Below are positions 25,956 through 33,623 of a DNA stretch of 64,000 bases, one piece after another. The position numbers and the translations under genes were made by a program. Origin of the DNA: Sporomusa acidovorans (GTDB taxonomy: Bacteria; Bacillota; Negativicutes; Sporomusales; Sporomusaceae); NCBI RefSeq assembly GCF_900101845.1, contig NZ_FNAM01000034.1, forward strand, positions 1 through 64,000, given 5' to 3'. A model generated the notes under the pieces. The model was not told the origin of the DNA. It saw only the letters and a list, made by a program, of their open reading frames with translations, and did no database searches. Positions within the stretch are counted from its first letter, which is position 1. Every line of letters starts with the position of its first letter.

Positions 25956-26984
25956 CTATGAACAGCTAATTTTTAAGGGGCGAACTCTTTCGCCACGCCT
26001 TAATTGCTGCCTGATTTCCAGCATGAGCGCATCTAGTTTTTCAATGTCGCTCAGACTTTCTATTTCTTCCGCCGAAGTTTCCATAACTTTATGGATGCCG
26101 CCGTTTTTTATCACAATACGCTTATCGGCACTTAAGGCAAGCAAGGGATCGTGGGTAGAAATTAATACAATTTTTTCATTTTCGGTCAACAAGCTAATCG
26201 CCTGTTTTCTGTCAATGCCCGCATTTTCAATTTCATCTATCAAAACGATCGGCGACGCACTCATATAAGCCGTGTCGGCAATCATCAAAGCACGGGATTG
26301 CCCGCCCGAAAGCTGGGTCACCTTTGTATCCAGCGTGAATTTTTCACCAGCCAGTTCATTGGCGCAGACAAAACAGCGTTCAACCACCTGGTCGGCATTT
26401 TCGCACAGACGGCTTTTCGCATGCATCGCCAGAAAATCGGCAACATTTAAATCCATAACAAAATTCATATTCTGCGACAGCTGCGCCACCAATTTATTGC
26501 CGATATCAAACCGTTCCTCATCACTTAACAGGTGCTCATTAATCAATATTTGGCGTTTGGTCGGCGTATCCCCCTGAGCCAGGCATTCGATATCAGCCAA
26601 TAACCGGCTTTTCCCCGAACCCGTAGGACCGACAATGCTAACAACCTCGCCGGCGGTCATCGTAAGCTTCACATCTTCCGGCTGACCCTCTTTATTTCTA
26701 CCGCCGATAATAGTTATCGTCTGCACCTTTTCCCGTTCTTCCTGATTATCTACCAGAGTTGCCATAAATTTTGCCAGCTCCGCCGTTAGACTGAAGCTAT
26801 CGAGTCCAAACTCCGCCAATTGCTCCGGCATCATTTTTTCCAGCGCGTGAGCCACGGTGAGGTTTTGTTGCAATTCCTGCAAATTATAATTAATAAAAAA
26901 ATCTTGCACCACCGGATAATCCGCAATGATTTCGGCAATCGTCCTCGTTGCAACGATTTCGCTGATTTTCACATTCTGTGTCAC
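25956..26984 (-). CDS. ABC-type ATPase with N-terminal DUF1858-like region
   Basis: 342 residues. The nucleotide-binding domain is complete: Walker A GPTGSGKS (119-126), signature LSGGQSR (about 225), Walker B PIVLIDEIENAG, switch His in ISTHD. The first 60 residues (RTIAEIIADYPVVQDFFINYNL) resemble the DUF1858 helical module. No membrane partner is encoded beside it, and CxxC-type residues (CFVCANE) sit between Walker A and signature, so it is probably not an ordinary transporter ATPase but an assembly or mobilisation ATPase working with the adjacent GTPase. Start is GTG 26984, four bases after the GTPase stop. Confidence 0.85.
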   Translation of the reverse strand: MTQNVKISEIVATRTIAEIIADYPVVQDFFINYNLQELQQNLTVAHALEKMMPEQLAEFGLDSFSLTAELAKFMATLVDNQEEREKVQTITIIGGRNKEGQPEDVKLTMTAGEVVSIVGPTGSGKSRLLADIECLAQGDTPTKRQILINEHLLSDEERFDIGNKLVAQLSQNMNFVMDLNVADFLAMHAKSRLCENADQVVERCFVCANELAGEKFTLDTKVTQLSGGQSRALMIADTAYMSASPIVLIDEIENAGIDRKQAISLLTENEKIVLISTHDPLLALSADKRIVIKNGGIHKVMETSAEEIESLSDIEKLDALMLEIRQQLRRGERVRPLKISCS

Positions 26985-26988
26985 AGTC

Positions 26989-27675
26989 TCACCTGAATTC
27001 CATTTTTTTCAGCATTCCCATTTGGTAAGTTTCGCCGATTCGCGTTTCCCCCGTACAATAAGCACATACCGAGGCAGGCATCGGGAAACGCAGGCGGCGG
27101 TTTCTTAAAGTAGCAATATCTGCGGCATTCATAACATATTTGCTCAGCATAAACGCGCCTTGACCGGTAATACCGTTGACAAACAAAATTTTAGCACCGG
27201 GATTTACCTGCCGGACATTAAACATAAACACTTCCCGCTCAGCCTGCGAAACAATATCCCCTTTGGTAATCAGAACAATGTCGGCCAGTTTTAGCATCGG
27301 ACCTATTTTACGCGGCGTATTAACTCCGGATAAATTGTCAATGACGCAAACAGCGAGGACCCCCTGAATATGCGGCGAACAGCGATTGCACAAACCGGCG
27401 CTTTCGCTGATCAGTATATCCAGACCGGCGTTTCGCCCCCATTCCACGGCATCTTCAATATTGCTGATAAAGAAATGATCCGGACAAAACTTTCCCGAAA
27501 ATCCAACCTGGACTTTTACCCCGTATTCCTGATAGCTCACCTGATCAAACGAAGTCAGACAGTCAAATTTTATTACTCCGGTCTCTTGCTTATTCTCTCG
27601 CAGACAATCAATCAGTCTGAGAATTACCGAAGTCTTTCCCGACGAAGGCGCACCCGATACCGTAATAAGTCTCAT
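26989..27675 (-). CDS. HypB/UreG/CobW-like GTPase (metal insertion type)
   Basis: 228 residues. P-loop GAPSSGKTS at residues 8-16, a Walker B-like region ending ISESAGLCNRCSP with a CxxC pair, and the TKGD base-recognition motif. A second cysteine pair CAYCTGETRIGETY is near the C-terminus. These features match SIMIBI-class GTPases that deliver nickel, cobalt or zinc to enzymes; the two CxxC pairs could bind the metal. GGAGG precedes the ATG. It heads the three-gene operon with the ABC ATPase and DUF364 protein. Client enzyme and metal are unknown; no hydrogenase, urease or nitrogenase gene lies in the window. Confidence 0.85.
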   Translation of the reverse strand: MRLITVSGAPSSGKTSVILRLIDCLRENKQETGVIKFDCLTSFDQVSYQEYGVKVQVGFSGKFCPDHFFISNIEDAVEWGRNAGLDILISESAGLCNRCSPHIQGVLAVCVIDNLSGVNTPRKIGPMLKLADIVLITKGDIVSQAEREVFMFNVRQVNPGAKILFVNGITGQGAFMLSKYVMNAADIATLRNRRLRFPMPASVCAYCTGETRIGETYQMGMLKKMEFR

Positions 27676-27722
27676 AAATTTCCTCCAAAAAGCATATAGT
27701 TATTCCAGCGAAGCCTTACGCG

Positions 27723-27820
27723 AGGAATTTTCTTCCTTTACAAAACATGATACTATCAAAAGTAATATAAATCAATATTTGTGATAGTTTTAATTTGTTT
27801 ACGTTTGTTTGTGTTTGTAT
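27723..27820 (-). promoter_or_regulatory. Promoter and operator region of the GTPase operon
   Basis: Read on the minus strand: repeated CAAACAAA/GTAAACAAA elements (27790-27820), CTATCACAAATA, -35 TTGATT (27770-27775), 17-base spacer, -10 TATCAT (27747-27752) and the inverted repeat AGGAAGAAAATTCCT (27723-27737). Distance between inverted repeat and the shared ATAAATCAATAT block is 44 bases here and 43 at 24959-25061. Coregulation of the two operons follows from this. Confidence 0.65.
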
Positions 27821-27867
27821 TCTATTCATAGACATTTTGTTTATTCGATAGGGTCTTGTCATTCTGA

Positions 27868-27924
27868 GCAAAACAAAGACCAAAGCTGTTTTCATCTTAA
27901 GAGCAGCTTTGGCCTTTGTTTTGC
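27868..27924. promoter_or_regulatory. Long hairpin between divergent promoters
   Basis: Arm 27868-27888 (GCAAAACAAAGACCAAAGC plus TG) and arm 27904-27924 are reverse complements at 20 of 21 positions, with a 15-base loop. No T run follows on either strand, so it is not a typical terminator. It lies between the GTPase operon promoter and the promoter of the 4Fe-4S protein gene. The remaining bases of 27676-28029 hold only these promoter elements. Confidence 0.6.
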
Positions 27925-27970
27925 CAGTGTTTTCGGCAATATTATGAAATTGTTATTTAATAGGATAAGA

Positions 27971-28011
27971 TTGACAGGATTACCCAGTTCAGTTATTATG
28001 AGGATTATTCC
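27971..28011 (+). promoter_or_regulatory. Promoter of the 4Fe-4S protein gene with operator-like repeat
   Basis: TTGACA (27971-27976), 17 bases, TATTAT (27994-27999), then AGGATTATTCC (28001-28011), an inverted AGGA/TTCC element at the same position relative to the -10 box as in the two minus-strand operons. The half-sites are shorter here, so the resemblance is suggestive only. Confidence 0.5.
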
Positions 28012-28029
28012 AAATAAAGGAGAAACCGC

Positions 28030-29316
28030 ATGGGCCATATTGTAAACAGCGAAAAAGAATACCGCCTGCTACAGCAGCGGTTAGACTGTAATATCACCGG
28101 AGCGCCATACGCGCCAGCTTTTATCAGTATATTAAAACTATTATTCACGCCGGCAGAAGCCTATATTGCTCGGCAAATCCCCTTACGGCCAACCCGGTTA
28201 TCACTTGTTGCTAATAAATTAAACATACCGGCTGCAAAGCTATACGGCAAAGTATTAGCCATGGCCGAACGCGGCTTGGTGTTTGATTTTGAGCATAACG
28301 GAGAAATTTACATTGTATTATCGCCTGTCGTTATCGGCTTTTTCGAATTTATCTTTATGCGTACCCGCGATAATCTGCCGCTTAAAGAGTTAGCGGAGTT
28401 ATTTGAAGAATATATGTCCCAGGATGATCGGTTTGCCCAAAGTATTTTTGAAGGTTCTACCCAACTCGGCAGAACCCTGATCCATGAGCAAGCCTTGCCT
28501 GCTGACACGTATTCCGAAGTATTGGACTGGGAGAAAACTACTGCCATTATTGCTTCGGCAAAACATATCGGTTTATCCTTATGCACGTGCCGGCATAAAG
28601 CCAGCCATCTCGGCAGATGCTGCGACGCACCACTGGAAACTTGTATAACGCTGGGAAAAAGTGCCGTTATTCTTGTAAAAAAGGGGATGGCGGCAGCAAT
28701 ATCCCCGGATAAAGCCCTGCGCATTATCGAAGACTGCAAACAGCAAGGACTGATGCAAATTGCCGATAATGTGCAGCGCGATGTCGGCTTTATTTGTAAT
28801 TGTTGCAGTTGCTGCTGTGAATTTATTCAGGCAATCAAGCGGTTTAACCTGAAAAATGCAGTAATAACTTCTAATTGGCTGGCAACAGTTAACCCCAAAT
28901 TTTGCAAAAGCTGCGGCGCTTGTATCAGAGCTTGTCCTGTGGGCGCATTGCATAGTGAAGAAAATAGCGCCGGCGCTAAACCGGTCTGTGATGAAACGGT
29001 TTGTTTAGGATGCGGTGTCTGCGTAACGGCCTGCAAGTTTAACGGCATAACCATGTCTCCCAGGCCCCAACGGGTCATTGTACCGGAAACAAGCTATGAC
29101 AAAATCATATTGATGGCTATTGAACGGGGGAAACTATCGAATTTAGTGTTTGATGATCCTTCACGCCTACATCATCGGGCTTTAGGACGAATAATTGGTG
29201 TTATCGAAAAGTCTTCGCCCGTCAAGACATTAATGGCGGTTAAACCAATCAAATCAGCCTTTTTAACTGCAATTGTATCCAGAATAAAAAAGGCAACCGG
29301 CGTGAATAAGAACTAG
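28030..29316 (+). CDS. Cysteine-rich 4Fe-4S dicluster ferredoxin-domain protein
   Basis: 428 residues. The first 130 residues are helical with a winged-helix look (RPTRLSLVANKLNIPAAKLYG, MAERGLVFDFEHNGEIYIVL). Then come three cysteine-rich regions: CTCRHKASHLGRCCDAPLETC (about 180-200), CNCCSCCC (about 257-264) and two classical ferredoxin motifs CKSCGACIRACPVG and CLGCGVCVTACKFNG. Proteins of this plan are annotated as 4Fe-4S binding proteins in anaerobes; their partner is unknown. AAAGGAG precedes the ATG. It is divergent from the GTPase operon and has a related promoter, so it may serve as electron donor or as metal/redox sensor of the system. Confidence 0.85.
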   Translation: MGHIVNSEKEYRLLQQRLDCNITGAPYAPAFISILKLLFTPAEAYIARQIPLRPTRLSLVANKLNIPAAKLYGKVLAMAERGLVFDFEHNGEIYIVLSPVVIGFFEFIFMRTRDNLPLKELAELFEEYMSQDDRFAQSIFEGSTQLGRTLIHEQALPADTYSEVLDWEKTTAIIASAKHIGLSLCTCRHKASHLGRCCDAPLETCITLGKSAVILVKKGMAAAISPDKALRIIEDCKQQGLMQIADNVQRDVGFICNCCSCCCEFIQAIKRFNLKNAVITSNWLATVNPKFCKSCGACIRACPVGALHSEENSAGAKPVCDETVCLGCGVCVTACKFNGITMSPRPQRVIVPETSYDKIILMAIERGKLSNLVFDDPSRLHHRALGRIIGVIEKSSPVKTLMAVKPIKSAFLTAIVSRIKKATGVNKN

Positions 29317-29347
29317 CCGGTTATCAAAAAGCTAAACATATGTTTAG
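29294..29347. promoter_or_regulatory. Hairpin and 16-bp perfect palindrome upstream of cwlD
   Basis: AACCGGC/GCCGGTT (29294-29321) spans the stop codon of the 4Fe-4S gene. It is followed by CTAAACATATGTTTAG (29332-29347), a perfect palindrome 19 bases before the cwlD start. The palindrome could be an operator; no regulator is suggested by sequence. Confidence 0.4.
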
Positions 29348-29365
29348 TCATTGAGGTGATATGCC

Positions 29366-30046
29366 ATGAAGATCCTTTTTATGGCCAAACGTCACTTTCT
29401 CTTTTTGTTACTGCCTGCCGTACTGCTACTAAGCTCAATCTATGCTTTTGAAACTGCTAATAAATTAAACGGAAAAATAATTATTGTTGATGCTGGCCAT
29501 GGTGGAATCGATCCTGGCGCAAACCGACCCGGAGTGATTGAAAAAGACATCAATCTTGCCGTTGCCCTCCAATTAAAGGAAAAACTGCATCACTACGGCG
29601 CCAAAGTTGTCTTATCCCGGCAGTCAGATGTAGATCTTAGCCCGGAATGCGACAGCGAAAAGGTCAGAGGCCGTTATCACCGGGATTTAATGGCCCGGGT
29701 GGAAATGGCCGAAGAATCTGATGCCGATATTTTTATTAGTATTCACGCCAATGCGGTTACTAATGCCAAACGGCATGGCGCAGAGGCTTTTTTCTGCGCA
29801 AAATCCGAAGCCGGAAAACAATTAGCCACGTCAATTCAAGCCGAACTTTGCACCGTCACGACCACGAAACGGACAGCCCAGGCCGCCGACTATTTTGTAC
29901 TGCGCCGCAGCAGAATACCGGCTGCTCTCGTCGAAGTCGGTTACATTACGAATATCGAAGAGCGCAAATTATTGCAAACACCTGACTACCAGCAAAAACT
30001 GGCAGAAGCAATCGCCAGGGGTATTTATACGTATTACCAGCAATAA
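29366..30046 (+). CDS. cwlD: N-acetylmuramoyl-L-alanine amidase, CwlD type
   Basis: 226 residues: N-terminal signal/anchor (HFLFLLLPAVLLLSSIYAF) and an Amidase_3 domain with zinc ligands in DAGHGGIDPG, the Glu in VIEKDIN, and SIHANA; a catalytic Glu is in ALVEVGYITN. CwlD removes the peptide from muramic acid during spore cortex formation, the first step of muramic delta-lactam synthesis. The next gene, 20 bases on, encodes a polysaccharide deacetylase, the enzyme class for the second step. Length is close to that of Bacillus CwlD. Confidence 0.92.
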   Translation: MKILFMAKRHFLFLLLPAVLLLSSIYAFETANKLNGKIIIVDAGHGGIDPGANRPGVIEKDINLAVALQLKEKLHHYGAKVVLSRQSDVDLSPECDSEKVRGRYHRDLMARVEMAEESDADIFISIHANAVTNAKRHGAEAFFCAKSEAGKQLATSIQAELCTVTTTKRTAQAADYFVLRRSRIPAALVEVGYITNIEERKLLQTPDYQQKLAEAIARGIYTYYQQ

Positions 30047-30065
30047 TGGGAAGGGATGGTCCTTG

Positions 30066-30782
30066 ATGAAAGTTCCCTACTGGCTGTTTTGTACAATTGC
30101 TCTTTGTATAGCGCTGACCAGTATCGAGGAAATTCGTGTCGCCGGCGATTCACAAACTGTTTCCAGGGTCCCGACAACCCAGAAAGTCGTAGCATTGACG
30201 CTTGATGACGGACCAAATTCCCGGGTTACACCGGAAATTCTGGCTGTTCTAAAAGAAAAACAGGTAAGGGCAACCTTTTTCGTTCTGGGAGAAAACGTAG
30301 AGCATTATCCCAAAATTTTAGCACAAGAAGTAGCGGACGGCCATGAAATCGGCATTCATACCTATAGCCATCCCTCCTTGCCAAAATTGAGCCCTAATAA
30401 AATCACCGAGGAATTTGCTAAAGCGGAAAGTGCTATAACCCCCATAGCCCCTAAACCAACTTTATTCCGTCCCCCAGGCGGTCTCTATAACTCGCGGGTC
30501 ATTGAAACAGCGCACGAACGGGGTTATACCGTTATCCTCTGGTCGGTTGACCCGCGCGACTGGAGCTGCCCTCCCAGCGCAGCAGTAATTGATAAAGTTA
30601 TGAAGGAAGTAACGCCAGGCAGTATTATTCTGCTTCACGACGGACAATATCCCTTGCCGACCCCCAAAGCACTCGCAGCCATCATCGACGGCCTTCGCGC
30701 CCGCGGTTATGATTTTGTCACCGTAAGTGAATTATTGCAGTATAACGAAGTCCGGCATACTTTTAACTTCTTTAATCTGTAA
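30066..30782 (+). CDS. Polysaccharide deacetylase (NodB domain), probably spore cortex
   Basis: 238 residues with an N-terminal signal/anchor (MKVPYWLFCTIALCIALTS). NodB motifs are complete: TLDDGPN (catalytic Asp and metal Asp), HTYSHPSLPKLS (metal His pair), RPPGGLYN, WSVDPRDW and LLHDG. With CwlD immediately upstream, the likely role is deacetylation of muramic acid in spore cortex (PdaA-like function), although a PdaB-like or general chitin-deacetylase role cannot be excluded. I start at ATG 30066; a longer frame into cwlD lacks a start signal. Confidence 0.88.
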   Translation: MKVPYWLFCTIALCIALTSIEEIRVAGDSQTVSRVPTTQKVVALTLDDGPNSRVTPEILAVLKEKQVRATFFVLGENVEHYPKILAQEVADGHEIGIHTYSHPSLPKLSPNKITEEFAKAESAITPIAPKPTLFRPPGGLYNSRVIETAHERGYTVILWSVDPRDWSCPPSAAVIDKVMKEVTPGSIILLHDGQYPLPTPKALAAIIDGLRARGYDFVTVSELLQYNEVRHTFNFFNL

Positions 30783-30828
30783 GCCTGGTTTTCCGGTGAC
30801 AGCCAGCTTGTCTGCATAATTTGCCTGT

Positions 30829-30908
30829 GTATATAAGGTGCTCAAGATTTTTGCAGAATACACCACCCGCCTGCGCCTGCAAACTTATTTAATGCGGAAT
30901 ATATAATC
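30829..30908. repeat. Dispersed repeat, copy 5 (left arm deleted)
   Basis: ctcaagatttttgca joins directly to aatacaccacccgcctgcgcc followed by tgcaaacttatttaatgcgg, the right half of the repeat. The left GCAGGCGGGTGGTGT arm is missing, the same kind of deletion as in copy 10 (56723). Confidence 0.75.
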
Positions 30909-30980
30909 CGGCTGGAAAATAATAATATTATTATTTTATTTTTCCACAATCAATCAAATCTATGCCAACCGAAAAGTTTA

Positions 30981-31021
30981 AAAAAAGAGGTCTACCGCTT
31001 ACCGGTTAGACCTCTTTTTAC
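30981..31021. terminator. Bidirectional rho-independent terminator
   Basis: AAAAAGAGGTCTA pairs with TAGACCTCTTTTT around a 12-base loop, with T runs on both strands. It ends at the stop of the minus-strand hydrolase gene and can also stop readthrough from the cwlD operon. Confidence 0.9.
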
Positions 31022-31023
31022 TA

Positions 31024-32271
31024 TTACGCAATCGTTACGTTTCTCTGAGAAAGCTTGCGGATCGCGGCAAGGATGATTTCTGTTCCGGCCGCAATGTCTT
31101 CCAGCCGTGCCCACTCCGCAGGGTTGTGGCTGATTCCTCCCCGGCACGGAATAAAGACCATGCCTGTTGGCGCAAGCGCTGCCAGATGCATAGCATCGTG
31201 CCCGGCCCCGCTAGGCATCAGCATACTGGCATAATGCTGTTCCCGGCTGATGGCATATAGCATTTCCACCATGGTTGGCGCCAGTTGAACTGGTGGCTCA
31301 TCCGTGAGTATGACAGGTTCAATACCTACGTTCCGCTGATTTTTGATCTCATCCATTTTTTTTAGAAGGCCTTGGACAACGCACTGTTTACTGTCAAGTG
31401 AAATCCCGCGGATATCAATTCCCAACTCAACCCGCCCCGGAATAACGTTCATCACCCCTGGTTCAGCCTTAACAATGCCGGTTGTGCCCACAACACCGTG
31501 CTGTGCCTCCAAGCCGGCCACTTCCTCCACCGCCAGAATAATCCGGGCAGCCGCTGTCAGCGCGTCCTGGCGCATATTCATGGGAGTCGCACCCGAGTGA
31601 TCGGCCTGTCCGGTTATTGTAACACGCAGGCGAGTAGGCGCCGCAATTCCGGTAACAATGCCAATTTGTTTTTTTGTTGTCTCTAAAACTTTGCCTTGCT
31701 CAATATGCAGTTCCAAAAATGCTTTAATGTTTCCCGGATAACGCGCCTGACAGATGTTTTCCGGCTGGAGGCCTCTTTGGCGCAAAGCGGCCGCCAGCGA
31801 AATTTCCTGACTGTCTTTCCACTGGTGCAACTGTGCTACTGTAAGTTTGCCGCAAAAAGCTTTGCTGCCTAAAGTAGCCATGCCAAAACGGCTGGACTCC
31901 TCCGCCATAAAAACAACAACTTCAAGCGGATGATAGTGCTGTTCCCCGCTTTTCTTAAGACATTGCAGTGCCTCAATTGCTGCCAAAACACCTGCCACAC
32001 CGTCGAAGTTCCCCCCCTGGGGCACACTGTCCAAATGTGACCCGGCCATCACCACAGCGGCGGCGGGCTCTATGCCTTCTTGCCGCCCGATCACATTGCC
32101 GAAGGCATCGGTACGGACGGCCAAGCCGGCCTGTTCCATTAACCGGATAATAAGCTCCCGGGCTTGCCAGTCTTCGTCGCTGAAGGCCAGCCGGGTAAAG
32201 CCGCCGTTTGCCTGCAAGCCGATTGCCGCCATTTTATGAAAATTTTTTTCCAGCCTTTTGCAGTCTACCAC
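31024..32271 (-). CDS. M20-family amidohydrolase (N-carbamoyl-L-amino acid hydrolase/allantoate amidohydrolase type)
   Basis: About 415 residues. Metal-site motifs of the family: AGSHLDSVPQGGNFDG, VFMAEESSRFG, ELHIEQGKVLE; the dimerisation-domain motif GQADHSGATPMNMRQDAL and the C-terminal GAGHDAMHLA are present. Members hydrolyse the carbamoyl group of N-carbamoyl amino acids or allantoate, releasing ammonia and CO2. It is in one run with an MFS transporter, dihydroorotase and PyrF, which makes N-carbamoyl-L-aspartate (ureidosuccinate) an attractive substrate. I prefer GTG 32271 because GGGAGG lies eight bases upstream; TTG 32277 is too close. Confidence 0.88.
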   Translation of the reverse strand: MVDCKRLEKNFHKMAAIGLQANGGFTRLAFSDEDWQARELIIRLMEQAGLAVRTDAFGNVIGRQEGIEPAAAVVMAGSHLDSVPQGGNFDGVAGVLAAIEALQCLKKSGEQHYHPLEVVVFMAEESSRFGMATLGSKAFCGKLTVAQLHQWKDSQEISLAAALRQRGLQPENICQARYPGNIKAFLELHIEQGKVLETTKKQIGIVTGIAAPTRLRVTITGQADHSGATPMNMRQDALTAAARIILAVEEVAGLEAQHGVVGTTGIVKAEPGVMNVIPGRVELGIDIRGISLDSKQCVVQGLLKKMDEIKNQRNVGIEPVILTDEPPVQLAPTMVEMLYAISREQHYASMLMPSGAGHDAMHLAALAPTGMVFIPCRGGISHNPAEWARLEDIAAGTEIILAAIRKLSQRNVTIA

Positions 32272-32286
32272 TGGCAAAGCCTCCCT

Positions 32287-33594
32287 TTAATCCAGCTTGC
32301 TGTCCTTGGTTTCCGGCACAAGGAAAAACACATTGACGGCTGCGGCTAAGTAAATAAAAGCCAGTATGACCAGTGCCCCGTTAAGTGTATATTGGGCTGC
32401 CAGCATCCCGATAATAACCGGCGCAAAGCCACCAACCGCCCGGCCGGAATTAAAAATAAAGTTTTGTGCCGTAGAACGGGCATCGGTTGTATAATGCTCT
32501 GACAACAGAGCCCCATAACCGGCCATCATTCCATTGCAGAAGAAACCAAGAACGGCACCGCCGATCAATAATAAAATTGGATCATTCAAAACCGAGTAAC
32601 CCCAGACGGCAGCCGCCGAACAAATATAGAAGGTTATATAGGCCGGCCTTCTCCCGATCCGGTCGGCAAACTGCCCAAAAAGATAAATGCCGATTACCAT
32701 GCCGATTACGGTAACAACCATCCAGGTAGTAGTCTTATTCAGGGTAAGGTTATGCTTTTGCATCAGAATAGTAGGAAGCCAAATCATAATGCCATAATAG
32801 CCAAAATTTTGCACACTTGTCATTACTGTAAGCGCAAACGTTGTTACCGATTTTCGCGGATTGGCAAAAAGGTGCGTCAGTGGAAACTTGTTAGCCTTAT
32901 TTAAAAATTCTTGTTCGCTTTCCGTCAATGCCTCACCTTGCGCAACCTTTTGCTGAATCGTTTCCTTCATAATTTTGCGGTTAACCCAAATATCAGGTTC
33001 CGGAATACCCCGCCGGGACCAGGCCGCAAATAAAGCCGGCAAAACCCCGATAGCAAAAAGCCCTCTCCAGCCAAAATGCGGTACGACCAGCGCCGACAGC
33101 AGCGCGGCCAGAACGGCACCCATTTGCCAGCCAATTGCCACACCGGCAGACGCCCGCGCCCGTTTCGCAGCAGGCCAGGTTTCGGCAACCAGGGTCATGC
33201 CGATACCGAATTCGCCCCCTAACCCTAATCCTGACAAGAAACGATAAATATTTAGCTCAGTAAGCGAACTGGCAAACGCGCACAAGCCCGTAAAAATTGA
33301 AAACAGAATAATGGTCAGCGAAAAAACTTTTACCCTGCCGACGTAGTCGGCCATAATACCAAATATATAGCCGCCAAGAACGGCCCCAATCAATGTATAA
33401 GTGGCAATTAATCCCGCCTCGGCAAATGATAAACCGAACTCCTTGATAATGGCAGTCATAACAAAGGAAAGAATCAGCATGTCCAAGCCATCCATGGCAT
33501 ACCCCGCGATTGATGCATACATCATTTTCCAACGTCGCTTCCAGGTAGCTTCATCATCACCGGAAAACAAATTTTGTTTGGTTTTCATTTCCAT
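32287..33594 (-). CDS. MFS transporter, aromatic acid/sialate-type (AAHS-like)
   Basis: 435 residues with 12 predicted membrane helices and a long central loop (about residues 205-250). The signature GIMADYVGRVKVFS between helices 2 and 3, the repeat FGQFADRIGRRPAY in the second half and GLGGEFGIG in helix 5 place it in the metabolite:H+ symporter group, which takes up organic acids. GGAGG lies before the ATG at 33594. Gene order suggests import of orotate, dihydroorotate or carbamoyl-aspartate. Confidence 0.88.
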   Translation of the reverse strand: MEMKTKQNLFSGDDEATWKRRWKMMYASIAGYAMDGLDMLILSFVMTAIIKEFGLSFAEAGLIATYTLIGAVLGGYIFGIMADYVGRVKVFSLTIILFSIFTGLCAFASSLTELNIYRFLSGLGLGGEFGIGMTLVAETWPAAKRARASAGVAIGWQMGAVLAALLSALVVPHFGWRGLFAIGVLPALFAAWSRRGIPEPDIWVNRKIMKETIQQKVAQGEALTESEQEFLNKANKFPLTHLFANPRKSVTTFALTVMTSVQNFGYYGIMIWLPTILMQKHNLTLNKTTTWMVVTVIGMVIGIYLFGQFADRIGRRPAYITFYICSAAAVWGYSVLNDPILLLIGGAVLGFFCNGMMAGYGALLSEHYTTDARSTAQNFIFNSGRAVGGFAPVIIGMLAAQYTLNGALVILAFIYLAAAVNVFFLVPETKDSKLD

Positions 33595-33623
33595 TTTTTC
33601 TCCTCCTTAAAATAATAAAATCA

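Noticed and set aside
29895..30065. 57-codon N-terminal extension of the polysaccharide deacetylase
   Set aside because: It lies inside cwlD in another frame; the signal peptide begins at ATG 30066.
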